A stretch of DNA of 64,000 nucleotides from Ktedonobacter racemifer DSM 44963 (GTDB taxonomy: Bacteria > Chloroflexota > Ktedonobacteria > Ktedonobacterales > Ktedonobacteraceae). Under the pieces are notes generated by a model. It was given only the letters and a program-made list of their open reading frames with translations, had not been told where the DNA came from and did no database searches. Positions 45,861 through 54,267 of this stretch are shown one piece after another. Position numbers and translations under genes: made by a program. The first letter of the stretch is position 1. Every line of letters starts with the position of its first letter. The stretch covers positions 434,001 to 498,000 of the forward strand of contig NZ_ADVG01000001.1 in the NCBI RefSeq assembly GCF_000178855.1, read 5' to 3'.

Positions 45861-46058
45861 TTAGCGAAGATAGCTCCCCTTATGAATCGGATCAGGAATA
45901 TCACGTCTGTTTTCATGGTGAAAAGGCACAGTAAACGAAAAATGCCACTGGCCTGCCAGGGCGGTGTTCGATTCGCCGGCCTCCACGAGCTGGTGTACAT
46001 CCAGAGTAAGAGCAAGAGTTGTTACCCCCGCCGGAACCAGAAAAGCTGGTTGCAACAT
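45861..46058 (-). pseudogene. C-terminal fragment of a beta-sandwich (DUF4179-like) protein
   Basis: The minus strand reads FLVPAGVTTLALTLDVHQLV then GQWHFSFTVPF, as in the C-terminal domains of DUF4179/anti-sigma-type extracellular proteins. It begins exactly where the Tn3-like end at 46062 is inserted, so its 5' part was replaced. Weak identification. Confidence 0.35.
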
Positions 46059-46061
46059 ATA

Positions 46062-46100
46062 GGGGTTCTGACATAAAATCCCTTCCAAATTCCGCTAAAA
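46062..46100 (+). repeat. Solo Tn3-type terminal inverted repeat
   Basis: GGGGTTCTGACATAAAATCC...CCGCTAA resembles the 38-bp Tn3 end (GGGGTCTGAC...TTAAG) in start, CTGAC block and length. The resolvase gene 210 bp inside fits. I did not find the matching second end. Confidence 0.5.
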
Positions 46101-46308
46101 ATGCCCTCTTTGGGCAGTTCAAAAAACGGTCGTTTACTGAACTCTTCCACAACTTCCCTGGTCGTTTCCGTTTTCGTGCTCAACCGTTTCTCAAACAAAC
46201 TCAACAATATGTCTGCTTTGGCATCTGCGAATCAACGTTCATTTTCTTGCCTCTTGCGATGGGTTATTGTACTATTAGATCAACAACAATGAGCAAGGAG
46301 ATGACCAG

Positions 46309-46905
46309 ATGAAACTGGGCTATATTCGCGTCAGCCGAGATAAACAAACCACCGCGCTTCAAGAAGACGCGATGCGGCAAGAGCAGTGCGAACGAACCTT
46401 TACCGACAAAATGACGGGCAAGCGCTTTGACCGCCCAGAATTCTTGCGGATGCTCGACCTGGCGCGTGCTGGCGATGTGATTGTCGTCTGGAGGCTCGAT
46501 CGCCTCGGACGCTCACTCAAAGATCTGATTGAAACGGTACAGGCCTTGGAGCAGCGCGGCATTGAACTCAGGAGCCTGAAGGAAAATATCGATACCACCA
46601 CGCCTACCGGCAAGTTGATGTTTCACATGATGGCTGCCCTGGCCGAGTTCGAGCGCGATGTGATCCGCGAGTGCACCCTGGCCGGCCTGGACGCCGCACG
46701 TGCCCGTGGACGCACAGGAGGTCGGCGCAAGGCCAGCGAGACGCTGCGCCCCGAGCAACTGGATCGCGCAAAACACCTCTACGCTGCCCGGCAGAATAGC
46801 ATCGCCGAGATTATGGCCCTCACCGGCTTCAAAAGCCGGGCCACGTTCTATAAATATGTCGTCAACCCGGAGAAACCAGCAGAAAACAAGCCATCTACCC
46901 TCTGA
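46309..46905 (+). CDS. tnpR: Serine recombinase (Tn3-type resolvase)
   Basis: 198 residues, AAGGAGATGACCAG before ATG. Catalytic domain: LGYIRVSRDKQTTALQ with the active Ser (about 9), then VVWRLDRLGRSLKDLI with the conserved Arg residues, ENIDTTTPTGKLMFHMMAAL AEFERD (E-helix). C-terminal HTH region SIAEIMALTGFKSRATFYKY. Complete. It resolves cointegrates of a Tn3-family element whose transposase is not adjacent. Its 3' end overlaps that of the convergent tyrosine recombinase by 11 bases. Confidence 0.9.
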   Translation: MKLGYIRVSRDKQTTALQEDAMRQEQCERTFTDKMTGKRFDRPEFLRMLDLARAGDVIVVWRLDRLGRSLKDLIETVQALEQRGIELRSLKENIDTTTPTGKLMFHMMAALAEFERDVIRECTLAGLDAARARGRTGGRRKASETLRPEQLDRAKHLYAARQNSIAEIMALTGFKSRATFYKYVVNPEKPAENKPSTL

Positions 46906-47857
46906 GCGTGTGCAGCTTTTCCTTGACCTGTGCTCGCGTCGTCTGCGTATAGCGCAACGTGGTCTGGAGGGCAGGGGTGCCTCTCAGCGTCACATGCCCC
47001 AAATAGTAGGCAACCTCTTCCAGCGTCCATCCCGCCGAGAGTGCGCGATGAGCAAAGTCATCGCGCAAATCATGGAAGCTGATATCGGCGATCACTGCGT
47101 ACTCTTCTGGAGTAGCTTGCTGTTTGAGGGCACGAAACCAATGGTGAAGACCGGCTTCGGAGAGTTGTGCACTTCGTTGCGAAGGAAAGGTATAGGGACT
47201 CGGCTCATCACGCGCTCGCTTCTGAAGGTAGGCATACAGGGAACGGCGTGCTTCATTCACCAGGTCAATATCCCGAACCTTGGAGGATGGTTCTCCCAGA
47301 TGTAGCCATCCACTCTTTCCTCCAACATGCGTATGCTCCATGAGAAGGTGGGTGAGGTCAGTGACGCGGCAACCCGCCCAGTAGCCAAGTGCAAAAAGTG
47401 CCTGCCCACGCAAGTCACCTTGCTTGACGAGATTCTGAAGGATGCTCCGCTGTTGAGGAGACAGCGTGCGAGGAGGCGTCGGCTCAGATGCAGAAGATCG
47501 GGCAAGTTTCACGCCGCGTGCAGGATTCTGAGGAAGCATTCTTTGCTCATCAACGAACCATTGACAGAAGTGCGTGATGACTGACTTCACGCGTTTGCAG
47601 TGAGCGTAACTGTATCCCTGGCTTGAGAGATCGAAGAGATAGCGTTCAATCACTGGGGCTGTGAGATGGTCAGGGTGAAACCCTTCTTTTTCCTTTGCTC
47701 TCTCCGCAACCCATTGGGTGAACTGACGGAGAATACTCATATACACGGCCCTCGTGCCTACCGGGAGATGCATCAGACGTGTCTGTTGATAGGTCTCGAT
47801 CCAAAGAAGAGCAGGATCTTTGGGAAAGGCGAGGATCTTTGATGGCTCCGATTCCAT
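46895..47857 (-). CDS. Tyrosine recombinase (XerC/D, TnpI-like)
   Basis: 320 residues from ATG 47857; the frame is open to 47917, but that would run into the palindrome at 47899-47951. N-terminal SAM-like core-binding domain (GTRAVYMSILRQFTQWVAER) and catalytic domain with Arg in YWAGCRVTDLTHLL, SFHDLRDDFAHRAL (HxxR), YYLGHVTLR (His) and Tyr in TTLRYTQTT. The palindrome upstream matches that before the tnpA at 11159, as expected for a TnpI and its recombination site. It may therefore be the resolution system of that transposon. Confidence 0.87.
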   Translation of the reverse strand: MESEPSKILAFPKDPALLWIETYQQTRLMHLPVGTRAVYMSILRQFTQWVAERAKEKEGFHPDHLTAPVIERYLFDLSSQGYSYAHCKRVKSVITHFCQWFVDEQRMLPQNPARGVKLARSSASEPTPPRTLSPQQRSILQNLVKQGDLRGQALFALGYWAGCRVTDLTHLLMEHTHVGGKSGWLHLGEPSSKVRDIDLVNEARRSLYAYLQKRARDEPSPYTFPSQRSAQLSEAGLHHWFRALKQQATPEEYAVIADISFHDLRDDFAHRALSAGWTLEEVAYYLGHVTLRGTPALQTTLRYTQTTRAQVKEKLHTLRG

Positions 47858-47895
47858 GTGTGCGACGCTTTCTCGTTCTCTCAAGCAAGTTTTCC

Positions 47896-47951
47896 AAATA
47901 GCTCGTACTAGAACCACGTATCTATGATGAGATTTCTAGTACGAGCTATTC
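47896..47951. repeat. Palindromic element end / recombination site, inverted match of 11075-11131
   Basis: Read from 47951 leftward: GAATAGCTCGTACTAGAAAT..., 56 bp of roughly 85% identity with 11075 rightward. It ends six bases before the left end of the 12-kb transposon at 47958. Confidence 0.65.
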
Positions 47952-47961
47952 TACTGTAGGC

Positions 47962-48175
47962 CTATAAGTGTTTTTTTGACGAAAGGATACAATGTGCGAT
48001 ATAAGTACGGCAGCGTTTATATATCTGTACATTTTGGAATTCCGTGGGTGATTCGGCCTCTTTGACAGAGCGATAGAGCGTGGTGCGGGAGATCCCCAAG
48101 GCTGAGCAGATCGCTGGGATCGAATAGCCCTGATCGGCGAACATGGGGTCCCGACATTTTTCTGGTGTTTTCCCC
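47962..48175 (-). pseudogene. Serine recombinase C-terminal HTH remnant
   Basis: The minus strand reads QGYSIPAICSALGISRTTLY then RSVKEAESPTEF, a resolvase-type C-terminal HTH; the stop is supplied by the transposon end. The catalytic domain is gone. Confidence 0.6.
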
Positions 48176-48335
48176 ATGTGGAATGTCCTCACTGTGGAAG
48201 GATGCGTTCGCTCTCTCCAAGTAAGGGCGTCCTCCGGTTTAAACCGCACACCCGACGCAAGCAGCAGACTCCTCTGACAGAGAAGCGTTGGTCGGCCACA
48301 GGGAAAAACGGACTGGAACGTGGTTGGAGGATAAA
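48175..48335 (+). pseudogene. Remnant of the TniB-like C-terminal Cys motif
   Basis: VECPHCGRMRSLSPSKGVLR followed by FKPHTRRKQQTPLTEKRW aligns with 40135-40283 (VECPDCGRAWTLSPSGGVLR...). The ending TDWNVVG is recovered only after a frameshift near 48310. It abuts the resolvase remnant head-on. Confidence 0.6.
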
Positions 48336-48392
48336 TGAAGAACGGGTCGCGCAAAGTAGCACGACCCCGCGAGATGATGACCAATTTATCAG

Positions 48393-48638
48393 TCAATGAC
48401 CATGTCCACCGCCATCTCCACATCCATGTCCACTATGCGCACTCCCTCCGCCTCCCGAAGATCCGTCAAACCTACCACTTCCACCCCAAATAGCAGGAAT
48501 ACCCACGCACAATACTATCATAAACACCCAATCTGCACGAAAAAACAGCGACAAAATACCGATAAGGGCACCAGTAACTAAACATCTCAGGAAGAAAGGT
48601 GCACATGCTATTCTTAGCAAAATTCTCCCTATGCTCAT
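48393..48638 (-). CDS. Small membrane protein with Gly/His-rich tail
   Basis: 81 residues with a very strong AAGGAGG six bases before ATG 48638. Two hydrophobic segments (residues about 5-30 and 36-52) and a C-terminal tail rich in Gly, Ser and His (ending DGGGHGH) that could bind metal. No family recognised. It is the last cargo gene toward the left transposon end, separated from the WD40 kinase by about 190 bp. Confidence 0.6.
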   Translation of the reverse strand: MSIGRILLRIACAPFFLRCLVTGALIGILSLFFRADWVFMIVLCVGIPAIWGGSGRFDGSSGGGGSAHSGHGCGDGGGHGH

Positions 48639-48826
48639 CGAAATCCTCCTTATCGCTGAGGTACTCCTCCGTGGTGGTGACGCTTGATAATAAAATTGTA
48701 GAGTGCTTTTCTTGGTATAGGCCTGTTTAAGTGTAAATGCGATGAGGAGATGGTGGCAAAATGTACCATCTCATTATACCGCATTTCCCAAAAAGACGTG
48801 ACTACAGGGACGGTTTATGAACGTGT

Positions 48827-51800
48827 TTAGGTATCAGCCACGGGACTCTCGCTCAACTGGGTATCCGTTACGGGTGGTGGCCCTTGCCAGGAAGCGGCCA
48901 TCTCTTCCAGTTTCCGCCGTACCCCTTCTGGTCGCAGCCAGCCATAGCCTGCATATTGCAATTGGCGGATCAGGTTCTGGAAGTCCTGCTCGTTCCAGGA
49001 AGGACGGCCATGACGAGTGAGGGCGGGCTGGATCTCCTGTTCGGATGGCTCGCGGTCTTGCGGCAGTCTTCCCGCAAATGGGGTATGCAAGGTGAGGAAG
49101 GTTTCCAATGTTAGCAAAGCCCCCTCATCCCAATTGATCAGATCACGAGCTTCCAGTTCCCAATCAAGTTCCCATAACCACAGGTTGTTGTTGGTACTGC
49201 CAGAGAGGGCAAAGCGGCCATCTGCCGAGAGGCTCACCGATTTCACCCAGTCTGTGTGCCCCTGGAAGGTGTGCAGGCAGGTGCCCGTAGCGACCTCCCA
49301 CAGCCGCACCGTCTGATCCGCACTGCCAGAGAGGGCAAAGCGACCATCGGCAGAGAGGCACACCGAGGTCACATCATACGTGTGCTCTTGAAATGTGCGC
49401 AGGCAGGTGCCAGTAGCGACCTCCCACAATCGCAGGGTGTAGTCTCCACTGCCAGAGAGGGCAAAGCGACCATCGGCAGAGAGACACACTGAGGTCACCC
49501 GTCTCGTGTGCCCCTGGAAGGTACGCAGGCAGGTGCCCGTAGCCACCTCCCACAGTCGCAGGGTGTTGTCTGGCGGCAGGGTCTTGTTCACCGGCCGACC
49601 GTTGTCCCCACTACCGGAGAGGGCGAAGCGGCCATCTGCCGAGAGACACACCGAGTTTACCGCGTCCGTGTGCCCCTGGAAAATACGCAGGCAGCGGCCC
49701 GTGGCCACTTCCCACAGCCGCAGGGTGTTGTCCTTGCTGCCGGAGAGGGCAAAACAGCCATCTGCCGAGAGGCACACTGAGTTTACCCAGTCTGTATGCC
49801 CCTGGAAGGTGCGCAGGCAGCGGCCCGTGGCCACCTCCCACAGTCGCAGGGTTCTGTCGTAGCCGCCGGAGAGGGCAAAGCGGCCATCAGTCGAGAAGCA
49901 GACTGAGCTCACCGTACCCGTGTGCCCCTGGAAGGTGCACAGGCAGTCTCCCGTGATTACATCCCATAGTCGCATCGTCCGGTCATTGCTGCCGGAGAGG
50001 GCCAGGCGGCCATTGGCAGAGAGGCACACCGAGATCACTACGTGCCTATACCCCTGGAATGTTCCTGCCTGCCAGGCTGCGTGCAACCTGACTTTCGGAC
50101 AATGCAGCAAGAGCCTTGCCCAGGTCTCCAGACTCTTTGGCACACGTTCCCACCCCGGCAGTGTTCGCGCTTGATTTACTAAGTCCAATGCTGTGGCAAA
50201 CTGGGCTTTCCCAAGCACATCCTCAGCTAGCTTGAGCAGTCCAGCCGCACGGGTCTCGACGTCCAGCACGTCTGCGTGAGGCTGGACCAGCGAGAGTTGT
50301 ACTGAGGCGAGGACAGGTTCATGTGGCACCTCCCACAGCCGCAGGTCGTGGTAATTGCTGGAGAGGGCAAAGCGGCCATCAGTCGAGAAGCAGACTGAGC
50401 TCACCGTACCCGTGTGCCCCTGGAAGGTGCGCAGGCAGCGGCCCGTGGCCACCTCCCACAGCCGCAGGGTGCTGTCACTATGGCCGGAGAGGGCAAAGCG
50501 GCCATCGGCCGAGAGGCACACCGAGTGTGCCCCTTTCGTGTGCCCCTGGAAGGTGCGCAGGCAACGGCCCGTGGCCACCTCCCACAGTTGCAGGGTGCTG
50601 TCACTGGAGAGAGCGAAGCGGCCATCGGCCGAGAGGCACACCGAACTTACCGAGTACGAGCTCTCCCGAAATGTGTGCAGGCAGTCGCCCGTGGCAACAT
50701 CCCACAGTCGTAAGCCGCCGTCTCCACTGCCGGAGAGGGCGAGGTGCCCATCGGCCGAGAGGCACACTGAGTTCACTGGACCCATGTACTTCTGGAAGGA
50801 GCGTGGGTGCCGAGAATATCGAGTACGAGGAGTCGCGTCGGAGTTCACCGGACCCATGCGCTCCTGGAAGGAGCGCAGGCAGTCGCCCGTAGCCACTTCC
50901 CATAGCCGCATGGTGCCGTCCCTACTGCCGGAGAGGGCGAGGTGGCCATCGGCCGAGAGGCACACTGAGCTCACCCCGAGCCTGTGTCCCTGAAAGATGC
51001 GCAGACAGTCGCCGGTGGTGACATCCCATAGCCGCATGGTGTTGTCCGGCTGCCGCCCATCCACGCTCCGCCATCCTGGGGGGGCCCCACTGCCGGAGAG
51101 GGCGAGGCGGCCATCTGCCGAGAAGCACACTGAGCTCACCATATTCGTGTGCCCCTGGAAGGTACGCAGACAGTCTCCCGTGGCCACCTCCCACAGCCGC
51201 ATCTGGTACCCGCTGCTGGCAAGGGCGAAGCGGCCATCGGTCGAGAGGCACACACTGGCCGCCTGGCTCCTGGGATCCTGGAAGGTGCGCAGACAGCCGC
51301 CTGAAGCAAGTGTGCTGGGGCGTACTTGCTCCAAGAGCGTCTGTACCTCTGTTTCTCCAGGTGCCTGTTGAGCCGCTTCTGCGAGCAGCACCAGGGCTGC
51401 GCCTCTATCCCCTCGTTCCATGTGCACTAGAGCTAGCAGATACAACGCTTGCCACCGATCTTTATATGTCGCGCAGACGTTCTCCAACTGCTGTACCAGT
51501 ATATCGTCGGTTAGCTCTGCGTGTCGCCAGAGGGTAATCCCCCGATTGTAGGTCGCCTCAAGATGTTGCGGGTCCACCTGGAGGGCCTGCTCCCAGACCT
51601 GCTGGGCCTCCTGCACCTTTCCCAGGTCAAACAGTGAGAGTGCCCGGTTGTTGAGGCTGTCTGCCTGGACCTCCACAGGCCGGGGCACGTCACGCCGATA
51701 GGACTGCCCCAGCAGGCGGGCGTAGATGGTTTGCAGTGTAGTCGCCACCTCCCGCATCGTCGCCGGGCGTTCCTCGGGCCGCAGCGCAAAGCATCGCGCC

Positions 51801-52714
51801 AGCAGTTGCACCACCTCGGCGGGCATCAGCGGGATGGCCGGGTCCTGGGCCTGGTGGCGAGCCAGCGCCTCTCGTGCCACGACCCCGGACATCCAGGTCA
51901 CGCCTCCGACAAACATCTCCAGCACCGAGAGGCCCCAGCTCCAGAGATCCGTCTTGCGACTCAAGCCTCGTCCAGTGGCCTGCTCCGGTGAACAGTAGGC
52001 CGGTGTCATACCTCGCGAACTCACCAGGAGACTCTGGGTTCCATGGCCTCCCGGTACGCCTGGTTCTCCTGCCATCGCTCGTGCGTTCGCCAGGCCAAAA
52101 TCGGTTAACTTCGCTATGCCGTCTGCGGTCATCATCACGTTGGCTGACTTGACATCCTGGTGGATTAACCCTTGCTCATGGGCAAAGTCGAGCCCCCAGG
52201 CGAACTGGATGGCGACGTCCAGGATGCGTTCCAGAGCCTGGGCGTGCCCACCATCGTACAGCCTGCGTGTGCGAATCCAGTCCGCGAGGCTGCCGCCTGC
52301 GACATACTCAGCGAAGACGCGCGGGATACCGCCCAGGGTACGCACATAGTAACAACTGACCGTGTAGGGATGCAGTCCCAGGTTCACCCAGGTCTCTGCC
52401 TCACGGATGAAATTCTCTTTGCCACCTGCTCTGGCGAAGATCTCCGGTTTCGGGCTTTTCACCGCCAGATCGGTCTTCCATCCCCGGTGGTGGACCTTGT
52501 AGACGGTTCCCATGCCGCCTTCGCCCAATGTGCCTGTCACCTCGTAGTGATCGAGGATGATGTCCCCCACCTGCCAGACCGCAGGAATGGCCACGTCAGC
52601 ATCTCCTGTCGCAGGCTGGTCGAGCGAGATCCCCTGAGCCGAAAGAGATGGCTTGATGATGTTGGGGCTCTGGCTTTGATTCTCCATAGATTCTCTCTGT
52701 CTTTTCTTTTTCAT
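48827..52714 (-). CDS. Serine/threonine protein kinase with TPR and WD40 repeats
   Basis: 1,295 residues. Kinase domain at about 58-330: Gly loop GTLGEGGMGTVYKV (64-69), Lys86 (DLAVKSPKP), HQDVKSANVMM (185-195, Gln in place of the usual Arg of HRD), DFGLAN (205-210) and a DLWSWGLSVLEMFVG segment. TPRs follow at about 345-460, then two runs of WD40 repeats (SVCLSADGRFALSGS...LRLWEVATGRCLRTFQGHT), about six before and six after a helical linker (about 845-930), and a C-terminal helical tail. No membrane segment is seen. Its ATG overlaps the stop of the FHA kinase gene (ATGA, 52711-52714), so both are made together. The near-identical repeats suggest recent duplication. Confidence 0.92.
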   Translation of the reverse strand: MKKKRQRESMENQSQSPNIIKPSLSAQGISLDQPATGDADVAIPAVWQVGDIILDHYEVTGTLGEGGMGTVYKVHHRGWKTDLAVKSPKPEIFARAGGKENFIREAETWVNLGLHPYTVSCYYVRTLGGIPRVFAEYVAGGSLADWIRTRRLYDGGHAQALERILDVAIQFAWGLDFAHEQGLIHQDVKSANVMMTADGIAKLTDFGLANARAMAGEPGVPGGHGTQSLLVSSRGMTPAYCSPEQATGRGLSRKTDLWSWGLSVLEMFVGGVTWMSGVVAREALARHQAQDPAIPLMPAEVVQLLARCFALRPEERPATMREVATTLQTIYARLLGQSYRRDVPRPVEVQADSLNNRALSLFDLGKVQEAQQVWEQALQVDPQHLEATYNRGITLWRHAELTDDILVQQLENVCATYKDRWQALYLLALVHMERGDRGAALVLLAEAAQQAPGETEVQTLLEQVRPSTLASGGCLRTFQDPRSQAASVCLSTDGRFALASSGYQMRLWEVATGDCLRTFQGHTNMVSSVCFSADGRLALSGSGAPPGWRSVDGRQPDNTMRLWDVTTGDCLRIFQGHRLGVSSVCLSADGHLALSGSRDGTMRLWEVATGDCLRSFQERMGPVNSDATPRTRYSRHPRSFQKYMGPVNSVCLSADGHLALSGSGDGGLRLWDVATGDCLHTFRESSYSVSSVCLSADGRFALSSDSTLQLWEVATGRCLRTFQGHTKGAHSVCLSADGRFALSGHSDSTLRLWEVATGRCLRTFQGHTGTVSSVCFSTDGRFALSSNYHDLRLWEVPHEPVLASVQLSLVQPHADVLDVETRAAGLLKLAEDVLGKAQFATALDLVNQARTLPGWERVPKSLETWARLLLHCPKVRLHAAWQAGTFQGYRHVVISVCLSANGRLALSGSNDRTMRLWDVITGDCLCTFQGHTGTVSSVCFSTDGRFALSGGYDRTLRLWEVATGRCLRTFQGHTDWVNSVCLSADGCFALSGSKDNTLRLWEVATGRCLRIFQGHTDAVNSVCLSADGRFALSGSGDNGRPVNKTLPPDNTLRLWEVATGTCLRTFQGHTRRVTSVCLSADGRFALSGSGDYTLRLWEVATGTCLRTFQEHTYDVTSVCLSADGRFALSGSADQTVRLWEVATGTCLHTFQGHTDWVKSVSLSADGRFALSGSTNNNLWLWELDWELEARDLINWDEGALLTLETFLTLHTPFAGRLPQDREPSEQEIQPALTRHGRPSWNEQDFQNLIRQLQYAGYGWLRPEGVRRKLEEMAASWQGPPPVTDTQLSESPVADT

Positions 52715-54195
52715 GAGTAGGCATTGCTGTTTTTTGCTTCTGCAAGTGCCTTTACCAGGGCTTCGTACATCTGGCCTGCGTGTTGGTAGCGTTCACTGGC
52801 TTTGCTCGCCAGAGCACGCTCGATGACTTCAACCACAGACGATGGCAGAGGTATGCCCCGTTGACGCAGTGGGATGATGTCGCCCTCCAGGATCACCAGC
52901 AAGGGGTCCTTTCCCTGGTGGTCACGTGGATAGGCCCCGGTCAGCAGATAGTAACAGGTCGCTCCCATCGCCCAGACATCGCAGTCGGGCTTGACATATT
53001 TAAAATTGATGACCTGCTCACGAGGCGTAAAGGGAAAAGAGCCAGCATAGTCGCCAGTCGCGGTCATGCCACTCAAGCCTGCCTGCTCAAAGCTCTTGGC
53101 CAGGCCCAGATCTGAGAGTCTGGCACTCCACTGTCCCTTTTTGCCTGCGAGCAAGATATTCTGGGGTTTGAGATCGCGATGCACAAATCCCTGGGCATGC
53201 ACATAAGTCAGCCCTTCCAGCGCTTGCAACAGAAGAGGAGCTGCCTCGGCAAGCTGGAGACGCCCCCCGCGCCGTTGCATCAGATCGGCCACGCTGCCAC
53301 CTTCACAGTACTCCAGCACACAGTAAAACTCCTCGCCCTGCGACCCGCTGCCGAGAAACTGGACCAGGTGCGGGTGCTGGAAGGTTCGTGTGATGCCAAT
53401 TTCGCGCAGGAACTGCTGGCGGGCCTGTTCATCGACCTGCCTTTTGGAGCGCATCACCTTGACCGCGACCTGCTCGCCAGTCTGCTTGTGCCTGGCCAGA
53501 TAGACAGCACCCATACCTCCCATGCCAAGCAGCGTTCCCAGCGTATAGTCGCTCAGGGCGAAAGCCTGCTGATCTGACGGTGGCGTGTGTGCCCCCACTG
53601 TTATTGCCTCAGAGGGGTTCTGCGCTAGGGGCTGCTGGCAAGACTGGCAGAAGGATGCTTGCTGACCCGCTGCTTCCCTTGAAGCCGGAATCTCTTTGCC
53701 ACAGTGCTGGCAATGGAGAGAGGCCACAGATGCCGGGGACTCCTCCACACGCACCTGTAGAATGGTCCTGCCCACCTGGATCTCATCTCCATCAGACAGA
53801 TCGACCTGAGGTGACTTCCGCTTTGCTCCCTCTTCGGGTGTTTCGTGCCTTGCTGGCCCTCCATACCTCTGGCCATTGATGGAGGTGCCATTGCGGCTCC
53901 CCAGGTCGCGCAGCCGAGATTCAGGAGGATTGACTTCCAGCAAGAAATGATGTCGAGATATCTGCTGGTCTTCTGGCAGACAGGCATGGCAGTCGTCCAT
54001 GCGACCAAAGAGCAAGGTATCATGTTTCTCGAACACAAAGGCCTTCCCTGCATTGGGACCTGCGGTGATCGTCAATGTAAGCTTGCCAGGCATGGTCTCT
54101 ACGCTCCTCTCGTTCTGCGAACCGGGCTCAGCACCTGAGCAAGACGATATTTTCTTGTTCTCTTGCATAAGACACACTCTATTCATTTTTACCAT
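52711..54195 (-). CDS. FHA-domain serine/threonine protein kinase with zinc ribbon
   Basis: 494 residues from ATG 54195; ATG 54093 (MPGKLTLTITAG), which has AGAGGAG ten bases upstream, is an alternative. FHA domain at about 38-150 with the phosphothreonine-binding residues GRMDDCHACL, ISRHHFLLEV and LGSRNGTSING. A zinc ribbon (CQHCGKEI...CQSCQQPL, 162-190) links to a kinase domain: LGMGGMGAVYLA, Lys246 in VAVKVM, HRDLKPQN (339-346), SDLGLAK (Phe of DFG replaced by Leu) and DVWAMGATCYYLL. The FHA part probably reads phospho-Thr made by itself or by the WD40 kinase. No transmembrane segment. Confidence 0.92.
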   Translation of the reverse strand: MVKMNRVCLMQENKKISSCSGAEPGSQNERSVETMPGKLTLTITAGPNAGKAFVFEKHDTLLFGRMDDCHACLPEDQQISRHHFLLEVNPPESRLRDLGSRNGTSINGQRYGGPARHETPEEGAKRKSPQVDLSDGDEIQVGRTILQVRVEESPASVASLHCQHCGKEIPASREAAGQQASFCQSCQQPLAQNPSEAITVGAHTPPSDQQAFALSDYTLGTLLGMGGMGAVYLARHKQTGEQVAVKVMRSKRQVDEQARQQFLREIGITRTFQHPHLVQFLGSGSQGEEFYCVLEYCEGGSVADLMQRRGGRLQLAEAAPLLLQALEGLTYVHAQGFVHRDLKPQNILLAGKKGQWSARLSDLGLAKSFEQAGLSGMTATGDYAGSFPFTPREQVINFKYVKPDCDVWAMGATCYYLLTGAYPRDHQGKDPLLVILEGDIIPLRQRGIPLPSSVVEVIERALASKASERYQHAGQMYEALVKALAEAKNSNAYS

Positions 54196-54267
54196 GAAAA
54201 ATCCTGACTTTTGAAATACCTGTGCGACAGCTAATGATCACAAAACTGCGACGCACAGCGATCCAAT

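Noticed and set aside
50323..50993. Long plus-strand frames over the WD40 repeats with repeated PWKVRRQ-like peptides
   Set aside because: Periodicity reflects the WD40 repeats on the minus strand.
49160..51260. Regular repeats spaced about 126 bp, reminiscent of an array
   Set aside because: They are in-frame coding WD40 repeats of 42 residues, not CRISPR repeats; no spacers of uniform length and no cas genes.
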